DNA of 64,000 nucleotides from Planctomicrobium piriforme (GTDB taxonomy: Bacteria; Planctomycetota; Planctomycetia; Planctomycetales; Planctomycetaceae), in NCBI GenBank assembly GCA_945860955.1, contig CAMATH010000030.1:1-64000 (forward strand), written 5' to 3'. Below, one piece after another: positions 20,981 to 29,070 of the stretch. The notes under the pieces were generated by a model that did not search any database, was not told where the DNA came from, and was given only the letters and a program-made list of their open reading frames with translations. Within the stretch, counting starts at the first letter, position 1; each line of letters begins with the position of its first letter. Made by a program: the position numbers and the translations under genes.

Positions 20981-21883
20981 TCATCCGACTCCGGTGTCCC
21001 GACTGGAAACCTCGTCCGCCTCGGGAGACGCCCGAGCGGCTCTCAACAACCGTTTTCGTTCCTGGTGGGACGCGTTCTTTTCAATGTGCCAGAGGGCGGC
21101 GGCCGACTCGACCAGCATCGAACTGCCATACGCCTTTTCCAGCGTGACGTGTTGTGCCGACACTTTCGTCGCGGGCACCTTGAGCGGCATCACCAAGAGA
21201 ATCGCCATGTGGCGTTCGGCAGCCAGGCGGTTGAGCTGATCCATCAACCTCCGCATCTCCGGCTCCCGCCACTTGGCGACCTGTTGCGGAAGTGCTTCGA
21301 TCACGAGTAAGGCGATCGGGTCGTTCGGTGGCGACGGCACAGACCCCGGCTGTGCGGCAGGACCGGCCCCGTTCAGTGCCCATTGGCGCAACAGGGGGAA
21401 GTCGGCAGGCAGTGCCAGGGATCGTTCAACCGGATCCTCATCCGGGCCTGCGGGTTCAATGACACCGCTGGAAAACTGCACGCGATCCAGCCGGCCACCG
21501 GCCCACGCGACCAGCCGACCGAAGTCCCGCCGGGGATCGCCACCCGCGGTCACGACGGCCACCCCTGGTCCCGGTTGGGAATTGACCGAATCCGCCGGCT
21601 GAGTCCGACAGGGAAACGCGATTCCCAACGTGACCCGGGAGACAACGTCGGCGACCACCCCCGAGAAATCACTCCCCGAGGGGGTCGCCATGACGGTCAC
21701 CTTCCCGCGAGGGAGCCACCCGTACCAGATCCAGTCCGGCTCGAGCAGGGACTCGGCATCGAGATTCCAGTTGCGGATGTACGGTTGTTGATCCGTCGGC
21801 GGTGCTGGCCCGGACGACGGATCTCTCCGCTCTTCGTGACCAGCCTGCTCCCGAATTTGCGGGGGAACCGCCAGCGATTTCAT
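20981..21883 (-). CDS. RepA/AAA_25-like protein with degenerate P-loop
   Basis: 300 aa. A GAGGTG Shine-Dalgarno precedes the ATG at 21883 and a strong promoter lies further upstream. The fold pattern follows the AAA_25/RepA DnaB-like family: WYGWLPRGKVTVMATPSG (usual W..G.lp.GKlTllaG.pG.GKS), then GVAVVTAGGDPRRDFGRLVAWAGGRLDRVQF (usual VlilsaEDd...R..A.GAdldRV), then PIALLVIEALPQQ and RRLMDQLNRLAAERHMAILLVMPL, and AYGSSMLVESAAALWHIEK. The key Walker A residues are gone: positions 67-74 read TPSGSDFS, with no GKS/GKT Lys, and Walker B has Glu where Asp is usual. It is therefore probably not an ATPase. Function unknown. Confidence 0.72.
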   Translation of the reverse strand: MKSLAVPPQIREQAGHEERRDPSSGPAPPTDQQPYIRNWNLDAESLLEPDWIWYGWLPRGKVTVMATPSGSDFSGVVADVVSRVTLGIAFPCRTQPADSVNSQPGPGVAVVTAGGDPRRDFGRLVAWAGGRLDRVQFSSGVIEPAGPDEDPVERSLALPADFPLLRQWALNGAGPAAQPGSVPSPPNDPIALLVIEALPQQVAKWREPEMRRLMDQLNRLAAERHMAILLVMPLKVPATKVSAQHVTLEKAYGSSMLVESAAALWHIEKNASHQERKRLLRAARASPEADEVSSRDTGVG

Positions 21884-21939
21884 GGTACACCTCGCTCAGA
21901 GTCAGGTTGGACTGCGCCGCGCATGTGGCTATATGTTCC

Positions 21940-21968
21940 AGTATACTCGTGTATTTTTTAGGATTCAA
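21940..21968 (-). promoter_or_regulatory. Strong sigma70-type promoter of the AAA_25-like gene
   Basis: On the minus strand TTGAAT (21963-21968), a 17-nt AT-rich spacer and TATACT (21940-21945). The predicted start is about 50 nt upstream of the ATG at 21883. It is one of the best promoter matches in the window and stands out in otherwise GC-rich DNA. Confidence 0.65.
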
Positions 21969-22076
21969 GAGACCAGTGGACAATTTTTCTTTTTCGGATC
22001 GCGGACGGGGGGGGGTTGAGTGGTACGAAGTGGCGAAGCGGGGCAGCCAGACGGAAACGTCGCGGCGATGACCTTT

Positions 22077-22144
22077 TGTCGCGACGACGCTCCTGCGGCG
22101 TCGCGCCCGACGCCGACAGGCGGCGGTTAGGTCGATCAGCGTCA
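22077..22144 (+). repeat. Local intergenic duplication, copy A
   Basis: A ~68-bp unit that recurs at 22265-22333 in direct orientation with few substitutions. Each copy contains GACGACGCTCCTGCGGCGTC and CCCGACGCCGACAGG, and both end in GTCAC. The arms CGACGC/GCGTCG give internal hairpins. The unit lies in the 604-nt non-coding stretch 21884-22487, which otherwise holds only the minus-strand promoter. Confidence 0.75.
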
Positions 22145-22264
22145 CCCAGCATTGGACGTCATCGTCGCGCGACCAGCGTTTCCGATACGACGTTTCAATC
22201 TGTCTCCACTCGACTCTGCCGAAGCCGTCGAAACCGCGGCGTCGTAGGAACGCCGTCCGCCACA

Positions 22265-22333
22265 TATCGCGACGACGCTCCTGCGGCGTCGCACCCGACG
22301 CCGACAGGTGGCGGCCAGGTCGGTAACCGTCAC
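22265..22333 (+). repeat. Local intergenic duplication, copy B
   Basis: Second copy of the unit at 22077-22144. Only about 10 of 68 positions differ. The 120 nt between the copies contain further GTCG/CGAC-rich palindromic sequence but no gene. Confidence 0.75.
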
Positions 22334-22487
22334 TCGTCGTTTGACTTCATTCATGGAAGCATGCCCTTATCCGGCCGTTGTCGTGGCCCCCGGCCTTTGT
22401 CAAATGGGGGTTGGCACTGGACGACTTTCTGTTCACTTGGATACGCTGACTCGCCCCTCTTCGTCCATTTCGTTCATCGAGTTGTGA

Positions 22488-24440
22488 ATGTCCCCCGGGT
22501 TCGTGGTTCCGATTTTATTGACATTCGCCCTCGGTGCGGAGCCGACCAGCGTTTCGCGCGAATTTGACCGGCGGATTCAGCCCCTGATCGAAACGTTCTG
22601 CGTCGACTGCCACAACGGCTCGCGAAAAGAAGGGGGTCTCGATTTCGAACGGTTTGACGTCGCCGCGAAGGCGCTCGAAATGCGTCGTCCCTGGCGGACC
22701 GCGGCGCGCCGCGTCGAACAGCACGAAATGCCCCCGCCGTCAGCACCGCAGCCGTCAGCCGAAGAGCGACAGTTGCTATTCGACTGGATGCTCGACGCCG
22801 CCGGATTCGTTGATCCCGATCGACCGTTCGACCCGGGCTCCTCTTTGATGCGTCGCTTGACTCGCGAAGAGTATCTCGCGACCGTCCGCGACGTCACGCG
22901 GCTGGGATTCTTCAACGCCGCCGACTTCATCAATTTCCCAGACAACGAAGTCGCTTCGGGCTTCGACAACAGCGCCGGGGCATTGACGTTGTCGCCGGCG
23001 CTGCTGGAAAAACTCTTCGGCGCGGCGGACCGGGTACTCGAATTGTGGCGATCGGGCCTCCAAGAGAAGGCCGTCCCCGCGCTCAACCTCGCCGACTGGC
23101 AGCATCAGCAATGCCGCGACGCCGTCAAAAACCTGATTTCCGTCCGCCCCAACGACGGTCTCGCGCCGCGCGCCGCAGCCGCTCAGGTCCTGGGACGATT
23201 CCTGCGGCGGGCGTATCGACGGCCACCGACCGCGCAGGAAATCGATCGCTTGCTGAAACTCTTTGATGGCCAGTACGCGGCGCTCCAGAACTACGACGAA
23301 GCGGTATTGCGGGCCTGCAAACCGGCTTTGGTCTCGCCCCATTTCGTGTTCCGTCTGGAACGCGAACCGACAGTCGCCGACGGGAACATTGCGGGACCGG
23401 TCGGCGAACAGGAACTCGCGGTGCGGCTGTCGTACTTCTTGTGGGGAACCCCACCCGACGACGAATTGTCGACCCTTGCGGATGAAGGTCGGTTGAGCGA
23501 ACCGGCGGTTTACCGTTCCCAGATCGACCGGCTGCTGAAGCACGACCGGGGACGGTCACTGGTCAGCCGTTTCGGCGCGCAATGGCTGCAGCTCGCGCGA
23601 CTCGACCGTGCGCGACCGAGCACCGAGTTCTTCCCGACCTTCACGTGGCAACTCAAAGGGTCGATGCGTCAGGAAGTGGAACAGTTTCTCGATCATCTTC
23701 GTCGTGAAAACGCACCGGTACTCGACCTGCTCGACAGCCGGTACTCGTTTGTGAATTCGCACCTCGCGAAACATTACGGCTTGCCCGAGGTGAAGGGAGA
23801 CGAACTGGTGAAGGTGGATTTGCCGGGGGATTCACCCCGCGGCGGACTGCTGGGGATGGCCGCCATTCACGCGATGAACGCTCACACGTACCGCACCAGC
23901 CCGACGCTGCGGGGAAAATATGTGCTGGAAGTGCTGCTGGGTGCCGCGCCTCCCCCGCCCCCCGCGAACGTCAGTCAACTGCAGGACGACGATCCCAGCA
24001 AGCCGGCGGCAAAGTCGTTTCGCGAGCTGCTGGCGCAACACGCTTCCAACAAGACATGCGCCGGTTGCCATCGGCAGATCGACCCGCTCGGTTTCGCGCT
24101 TGAGGAATTCGACGCCATCGGCGGCTTTCGTCGCGAAGGACCGGGCGGCCCGATCGACGCCAAAGGCGAACTTCCCAACGGACAGTCGATCGAGGGAATG
24201 CCCGCGTTGCGGCGAGCCATCGTCGCCAGGGGACCGGAGTTCCTGCGGCACTTCGCCGAAGAGCTGTTGAGTTACGCCCTGGGGCGCCCGATGGAAGACT
24301 GCGACGAACAATCGCTGCAGGAAATCCTCGAGAAGGCGGCTGCCGACCGCAATGGATTTCAGACGTTCGTGCGTGCGACGTGCGAAAGCCAGACGTTCCG
24401 CTGGCGGCGAGGAAAGGAATCTTCGCAAGATGAAGAATAG
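22488..24440 (+). CDS. DUF1587/1595/1592/1588/1585 planctomycete cytochrome-type protein
   Basis: 650-aa secreted protein of the planctomycete multi-DUF family. A short signal peptide (FVVPILLTFALGAEP) is followed by a cytochrome c-like motif CVDCH (38-42) with GGLDFERFD. Domains in order: DUF1587 (about 120-185, RRLTREEYLATVRDVT; ASGFDNSAGALTLSP), DUF1595 (FLRRAYRRPPTAQEIDRL), DUF1592 (SPHFVFRLE through ELAVRLSYFLWGTPPDDEL), DUF1588 (SPRGGLLGMAAIHAMNAHTYRTSP; a second CxxCH, CAGCH, in NKTCAGCHRQIDPLGFALE), and DUF1585 at the end (LRRAIVARGPEFLRHFAEELLSYALGRP). It heads a three-gene set with DUF1552 and a BNR propeller. Confidence 0.94.
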   Translation: MSPGFVVPILLTFALGAEPTSVSREFDRRIQPLIETFCVDCHNGSRKEGGLDFERFDVAAKALEMRRPWRTAARRVEQHEMPPPSAPQPSAEERQLLFDWMLDAAGFVDPDRPFDPGSSLMRRLTREEYLATVRDVTRLGFFNAADFINFPDNEVASGFDNSAGALTLSPALLEKLFGAADRVLELWRSGLQEKAVPALNLADWQHQQCRDAVKNLISVRPNDGLAPRAAAAQVLGRFLRRAYRRPPTAQEIDRLLKLFDGQYAALQNYDEAVLRACKPALVSPHFVFRLEREPTVADGNIAGPVGEQELAVRLSYFLWGTPPDDELSTLADEGRLSEPAVYRSQIDRLLKHDRGRSLVSRFGAQWLQLARLDRARPSTEFFPTFTWQLKGSMRQEVEQFLDHLRRENAPVLDLLDSRYSFVNSHLAKHYGLPEVKGDELVKVDLPGDSPRGGLLGMAAIHAMNAHTYRTSPTLRGKYVLEVLLGAAPPPPPANVSQLQDDDPSKPAAKSFRELLAQHASNKTCAGCHRQIDPLGFALEEFDAIGGFRREGPGGPIDAKGELPNGQSIEGMPALRRAIVARGPEFLRHFAEELLSYALGRPMEDCDEQSLQEILEKAAADRNGFQTFVRATCESQTFRWRRGKESSQDEE

Positions 24441-24542
24441 TCGCGGCGAAATGACGCGATAATCGCGGACTGCGTCTCGTCGGAAGTCGCGGTCTGATAT
24501 AGAATTCACTGTCCCCCTTCTTTCCTCCCCGCGATCAACCCA

Positions 24543-25988
24543 ATGCACTGGCCCGAGTTCATTTCGCTGCGGTTGAACCGTCGTGCCATCCTGCGCTCGG
24601 CCGGGTCGGTGTTGGCGCTGCCGTTTCTCGAATCGATCGCGGCTCACGGCGGCGATGCGAAGAATCCCGCGCGGCCGCCGATGCGGATGGGGATCTACAC
24701 CGTCACAGGGGGGACGGTTCTGGAATCGTGGAAGGGGACGCAGGCCGGACCGCTCGAAAAGCTCCCATCTATTTTGCGGCCTCTGGAGTTCGCTCGAGAC
24801 GATTTGCTGATCGTCACCGGGTTGACCAATCATGGCGCGTCCGACGGCTTGAACGGTCACGAGCACGCCGCCTTCACCCATCTGACCGGGGCCCCGAAAG
24901 CGGGCAAAGAAAAGGGTCGGCCCATTGCGACCGTCTCGGTGGACCAGAAGGCGGCCGAGCGAATCGGACAAGAGACGCTGCTCCCGTCTCTCGAACTGGG
25001 GCTGACGAGCGGGGAGACCAAATACTCGTTCCGAAGCGACGGGACGCAGGTTCCCTATGAAGCCGACCCGCGGCAGGTTTTCGACCGCATGTTTCGCGGC
25101 CGTCCGCTGGTTCAGACCGACTGGCGCCGCCGCGCCGCGGACCAGTCCGCGAAGTGGTCGTCCGCCCCGAGCTACGACCGTGGCGTCCTGGACGTGCTGC
25201 TTGCCGAAGTGGGCGATCTTGACCGCCGGCTCCCCATGTCCGACCGCCGCCGGCTCGACGAATACCTGACCAGTGTGCGCGCCGCTGAACAGCGGCTCGA
25301 CAAGTTTGAGCGGCGGTTGCAAATGGAGCTGGCCGACCTGGCGGCGGCCGAGGGGCGACAGATTTCCCGCCCCAGGCTGCCCGCACCCGGAATTCCGTAC
25401 TGGCAGATTGAGCGGGAACTGTACGAAGACCCCGAAAAACTCGCCGAGTACATTCGGCTGATGGGCGACTTGTGGGTCCTCGCGTTCCAGACCGATACGA
25501 CCCGCGTCGCGACGCTCGCCGCCGGCTCCGATGAAGCGCTGTTCCCGGGGGTCGTGACGGTCGGCTACGAGCGGCACTGCCACACGCTGGAGCATCAGGG
25601 GAACGCGGGTCGCGTCGAAGACGCCGACCCGATCGCCCGCGAGGCGCTCCGCCAGATTCACACCTGGTATACGCAGCTCTTCGCGGAAATCGTCGCCCGG
25701 ATGAAATCGATCGACGAAGGGGGGACGTCGCTGCTCGACAATTGCGTGTTGCTTTACACCTCCTACATGGCGAACGGAGGTCACTCGCGAGAGGACTACC
25801 CGATTCTGCTCGCGGGGAATGCCGGGGGATCGCTGAAGACCGGCCGGCAGGTCGACTTCCCGGTCGGAACGCCGATGTCGAATCTGTTCGTGGAGATGCT
25901 CGACCGGGTCGGAGCGCCGGTCGACGAGTTCGGCGAAAGCCGGCTCTCGGAAAAGGCGGCGTTCGATGGACGCCTCCCGGGGCTGTAA
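24543..25988 (+). CDS. DUF1552 protein with Tat-like signal
   Basis: 481-aa member of the DUF1552 family, the standard partner of DUF1592-type proteins in planctomycetes. The N-terminus LNRRAILRSAGSVLALPFLES resembles a twin-arginine signal. Landmarks: GIYTVTGG, LLIVTGLTNHGASDGLNGHEHAAFTHLTGA, SVDQKAAERIGQ, PSLELG, the RVATLAAGSDEALFPGV and HCHTLEHQGN segments, and VLLYTSYMANGGHSREDYPILLAGN near the C-terminus. It starts 102 nt after the DUF1592 gene. Activity is not established for the family; the pair is thought to act outside the cytoplasmic membrane. Confidence 0.92.
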   Translation: MHWPEFISLRLNRRAILRSAGSVLALPFLESIAAHGGDAKNPARPPMRMGIYTVTGGTVLESWKGTQAGPLEKLPSILRPLEFARDDLLIVTGLTNHGASDGLNGHEHAAFTHLTGAPKAGKEKGRPIATVSVDQKAAERIGQETLLPSLELGLTSGETKYSFRSDGTQVPYEADPRQVFDRMFRGRPLVQTDWRRRAADQSAKWSSAPSYDRGVLDVLLAEVGDLDRRLPMSDRRRLDEYLTSVRAAEQRLDKFERRLQMELADLAAAEGRQISRPRLPAPGIPYWQIERELYEDPEKLAEYIRLMGDLWVLAFQTDTTRVATLAAGSDEALFPGVVTVGYERHCHTLEHQGNAGRVEDADPIAREALRQIHTWYTQLFAEIVARMKSIDEGGTSLLDNCVLLYTSYMANGGHSREDYPILLAGNAGGSLKTGRQVDFPVGTPMSNLFVEMLDRVGAPVDEFGESRLSEKAAFDGRLPGL

Positions 25989-25992
25989 CGCG

Positions 25993-26871
25993 ATGAACTC
26001 CGGAAAACCGCTGTTCCTCGCCGCCGGCCATCGGGGAGTGCGAGCGACCTCAGCCGACGGCGAAACCTGGACCAAAGCCGAAGTCGGCAAGGAAGGTGAG
26101 GTCTTGCGCGCCGCCGCATGCGGCGGCGGGGTCTGCCTGGCGGTCGGCACGTTTGGCGGGAGCAACCTGTTCGCAGTCACCACCGACGGCGCCGTTTGGC
26201 AGGTCGAACGGAAAGACGCGCAATACCGCTATTTCCTGCGGGGGCTGTGTTACGGCCGGGATCAATTCCTGGGTTTGGGGGGGGATCCCGGTTCCGTCGG
26301 GAGTTCCAGCCCGTTCGTCTTGACCAGCCGCGATGGCCGCGCCTGGAGCGAACTCAAGCCGATCAGCGGCAAAGAGATTCTGCGGCGGGCGGCTTGGGGA
26401 AACGACCGATATGTCGCCGTCGGCGATCGCGGCCGTCGGGCGACGTCGCCCGACGGCTTCGAATGGAAGGATGCCCCCCGAGTCAAGGCACTCGATACGC
26501 TGGTCGATCTGGCGTTTGGAAACGGAGTGTTTGTCGGCGTCGGGCTGCATGGCTTGCGAATGTCGACCCGCGACGGAGTCGCATGGAGCAGTCCCGTTCG
26601 AGGCGAAGAAGGAGAGCACCTGAATACGGTCTTGTGGACGGGAACGGAGTTCGTCGCGATCGGAATGGGTGGCACCTGGTTTTCGCCCGATGGGGAGTCC
26701 TGGCGGCGGGAACCGAATTGCAACGCCCCGTTGACGGCGAGTTACGGAGACGGACGATTCGTCGGTGCCGCCTGGAAGGGGAGGTTGCTGTTTTCGAAAA
26801 ACGCGGTCGATTGGCGCGAGGTTGACCGGTTGCCGCACCACGTCGAGGCGGTGGCGTTTGGGGAAATCTAG
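25993..26871 (+). CDS. Ycf48/BNR-like beta-propeller protein
   Basis: 292 aa. It starts 4 nt after the DUF1552 stop; an in-frame ATG at 25966 inside the upstream gene is an alternative. No signal peptide is visible. The sequence is a run of six to seven propeller blades, each with a DG-x-x-W turn: DGETWTKA, DGAVWQVE, DGRAWSEL, DGFEWKDA, DGVAWSSP, DGESWRRE and AVDWREV. Repeated RFVG/RYVAVG-type strands lie between them. This is the pattern of Ycf48-like and BNR proteins. The tight spacing indicates co-transcription with the DUF1592/DUF1552 pair, so it is probably an accessory or binding factor for that system. Confidence 0.82.
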   Translation: MNSGKPLFLAAGHRGVRATSADGETWTKAEVGKEGEVLRAAACGGGVCLAVGTFGGSNLFAVTTDGAVWQVERKDAQYRYFLRGLCYGRDQFLGLGGDPGSVGSSSPFVLTSRDGRAWSELKPISGKEILRRAAWGNDRYVAVGDRGRRATSPDGFEWKDAPRVKALDTLVDLAFGNGVFVGVGLHGLRMSTRDGVAWSSPVRGEEGEHLNTVLWTGTEFVAIGMGGTWFSPDGESWRREPNCNAPLTASYGDGRFVGAAWKGRLLFSKNAVDWREVDRLPHHVEAVAFGEI

Positions 26872-26935
26872 CCGCGGCCACTTGGCGAGCTATCGACGCT
26901 GCTCCACCGAGCAGAAAAGTGGGACATCGTGAGCT

Positions 26936-27340
26936 TCAAGACTTCTGCGGTCTTTCTGGCGGTCCCAAACAGGATTCCAGGCCCAAAAACTGAGCGGTAG
27001 GACGCGTCCAGCCGTCGTTGCCGAACGGCCGGCCACGCAGCACCGAATGACGCAATCGCTGCCAGTCGCCGCTCGAGAGCGGTTCGTTGGCATGCTCCAA
27101 CCCCGCCGCATCACGCGGCGCTGGCGTGCCACGCCAGAGCAGCGGGTCAGCAGCGGACAACCAGCCGGGCACGCTCGACCATTTCCAATGCTTAGCTCGA
27201 GCCACCAACTCGGCACGCACGGGATTGCGCTGCGATTGACAGGACGTAAAGACGCCTGCGCTGTTTCGTGGGACGGGCAGATGTTCGAGGCCAAGAATCA
27301 GTTGGGGGGCGTCTATACAGGCCGGCTGGAATGAGTCCAC
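26936..27340 (-). pseudogene. Truncated RAYT (REP-associated tyrosine transposase) fragment
   Basis: The minus-strand frame encodes about 115 residues matching the C-terminal third of REP-associated/IS200-like transposases: LPVPR (cf. FPVQRDEHL), RNPVRAELVARAKHWKWSS, PLLWRGT, a VNEP-like HANEPLSS segment, LRHSVLRGRPFGNDGW, TAQFLGLESCLGP and GRP-like PERPQKS. The N-terminal part with the HxH metal site and the catalytic Tyr is missing. Upstream sequence in all minus frames is unrelated, so the ATG at 27340 is probably fortuitous. It is a decayed remnant. Nothing else is seen in 26872-27573. Confidence 0.72.
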
Positions 27341-27573
27341 CGGTTTCGATGTCGTGCCTGGTGCATGCGAATGACGCTGTTCCAGACGTTGAACCGCGAT
27401 TCACCTGGATTTCGACATCTCGTCGGACGGTTTCGTCGGTTGTCCGATTCGCATTCCCCGCGATAGACTTCACCACATCGGGATGACCGATCGCCCAGCA
27501 ACTCCTCAGAGTCCCCTCGAATTCGTCGAACTTGGCCAATCACACACTGTCGAAGTCGAAAGGACCGTGTTCC

Positions 27574-28668
27574 ATGCGATTCGTAACCGGACTCCATCTC
27601 TCAGCCTGTTCGACCTGGCTGTTGATTGCCTTGGCTTTCGTCGGCTTAAGCTGGCCCAATGCGTGTTGTGCAGAGGATTATCCGGTTGCCAAACGCTCCA
27701 ACCGTTCCCTGCTGAAGCCCGACGAGGATTTCGTTTTCGTTTGCCAGGACGCTGGCGCAGGAGGTTACGAGGCATTCCCCGATGTCTGTCGCATCGCCGA
27801 TGGTCGACTCATGACGGTGTTCTACGCCGGTTATGGGCACGTGTCGCTTCCGAACGGGAAGCTGCCTCTGGGAGGCCGGATCGTGGCTGTTTACTCGTCC
27901 GATGAAGGTGCCACGTGGAGTCCATCGCAGACCCTTTACGACGGACCGCTCGATGACCGTGACTCATCCGTGACTCAGCTCAGCGATGGTCGGATCGCCT
28001 GCACGTTTTTCACGTACCCGGACGGATCTGCGTGGGTAACCTATTCGTCGGATGCCGGCAACACCTGGACAGATTCTCGAAAGATCATTGACTCGTATGC
28101 GACCAGTTCCCCGATCCGCGAATTGCGTTCCGGTCGGCTGATTGCGCCCCACTACCGTTCGATCTCGTTCAGCGACGACCGCGGCATGACCTGGAAGTTT
28201 CGTGAGATTGATGGTCCAGAACGCAAATTGACGGAAGCCGACGTGATCGAGCTGAAGGATGGCGCGCTGTTGGCCGTGCATCGTGGCGACGGGAAAGTGC
28301 CAATGCATGAAACGCGTTCGACCGATCAGGGTGAGACCTGGAGTCCCCCCGAGCCGTTGCCGATTTTCGGACATTGTCCGTACCTGTACCGCGTCGACAA
28401 GCAAACCATCGTGCTCAGCTACCGCGAAGTCTTGCCGAATGATCGATACGCCACATCGATGCGAATCAGCCGTGATGACGGGCTCCGTTGGGGCGACACC
28501 ATTCGAATTGACGATTTGCTGGGGGCCTATCCCTCAATGGTCCGTCTGAAAGACCAGTCCACGCTGGTTGTCTACTACGAGGAAGGTGCCAATTCCGACA
28601 TTCGCGCCCGTCGTTTTCGAATCACTGCGGACGGGGTGGAGTGGCTGGCGTTCGATCGCGCCAAATAG
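27574..28668 (+). CDS. Secreted sialidase-like BNR/Asp-box protein
   Basis: 364 aa from the ATG at 27574, with AAGGA 10 nt upstream. The first ~33 residues form a signal peptide (WLLIALAFVGLSWPNACCAED). The rest is a six-bladed sialidase-type propeller with five Asp boxes: SSDEGATW, SSDAGNTW, SDDRGMTW, STDQGETW and SRDDGLRW. An early GGYEAFPDVCRIADGRLMTVFYAG segment carries the region where an active-site Arg/Asp would lie; SPIRELRSGRLIAPHY and IVLSYRE are typical of exo-alpha-sialidase-like proteins in planctomycetes. Substrate is not predictable. It lies just after the RAYT remnant and may be a recent neighbour. Confidence 0.87.
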   Translation: MRFVTGLHLSACSTWLLIALAFVGLSWPNACCAEDYPVAKRSNRSLLKPDEDFVFVCQDAGAGGYEAFPDVCRIADGRLMTVFYAGYGHVSLPNGKLPLGGRIVAVYSSDEGATWSPSQTLYDGPLDDRDSSVTQLSDGRIACTFFTYPDGSAWVTYSSDAGNTWTDSRKIIDSYATSSPIRELRSGRLIAPHYRSISFSDDRGMTWKFREIDGPERKLTEADVIELKDGALLAVHRGDGKVPMHETRSTDQGETWSPPEPLPIFGHCPYLYRVDKQTIVLSYREVLPNDRYATSMRISRDDGLRWGDTIRIDDLLGAYPSMVRLKDQSTLVVYYEEGANSDIRARRFRITADGVEWLAFDRAK

Positions 28669-28910
28669 GGCGGCGGGAAATCCGCAGACCATGACAGCGA
28701 GGGGACTATCGGATTCGGCAAACCGGTCGCGTGTTTGCCACAGCCCGTTGTGGGTCCGCTTCGCGGGATCCACCGCAGGAGCGAATCCGCGGAGCGTCGT
28801 CGCTACAAAACCGAACGCCCCCCCGAGCCAGACACTCTATGCGTACATGGTTGTTGATGTGTTTGTCAGGCAAAGTTGCGTGAATTCCGGGGAATCCGCG
28901 AGGTAGCAGC
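28669..28910 (+). other. Intergenic region before sulfatase
   Basis: Non-coding sequence between the sialidase-like gene and the sulfatase promoter; the whole gap is 402 nt. It includes palindrome-rich text such as GCTTCGCGGGATCCACCGC but no recognisable gene or RNA. Confidence 0.5.
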
Positions 28911-28940
28911 TTGACCGGTGGTGTGACACGCGACTACAAA
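28911..28940 (+). promoter_or_regulatory. Candidate sulfatase promoter
   Basis: TTGACC (28911-28916), an 18-nt spacer, and TACAAA (28935-28940), 131 nt upstream of the sulfatase ATG. The leader would be about 125 nt. Confidence 0.4.
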
Positions 28941-29070
28941 ACCAGTTGTGTCAGCGAACTTTCCGACCTCTTCTGGTGGAGTTGGCTGTGTCCTCCCTGA
29001 GGACGCCGAACTGTGGGGCCGTTTCTGAACCGGTCGTCACAGAAGCGTTTTCGCTTCTTCGGAGAGATTC

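Noticed and set aside
23832-26183. 783-codon minus-strand open frame
   Set aside because: Opposite the DUF1592 and DUF1552 genes, both strongly supported by domain order; the antisense product is low-quality Arg/Pro/Gln-rich sequence.
27341-27573. N-terminal half of the RAYT transposase upstream of the fragment
   Set aside because: Minus-strand frames here show no HxH motif or catalytic Tyr context, so it was judged missing rather than frameshifted.
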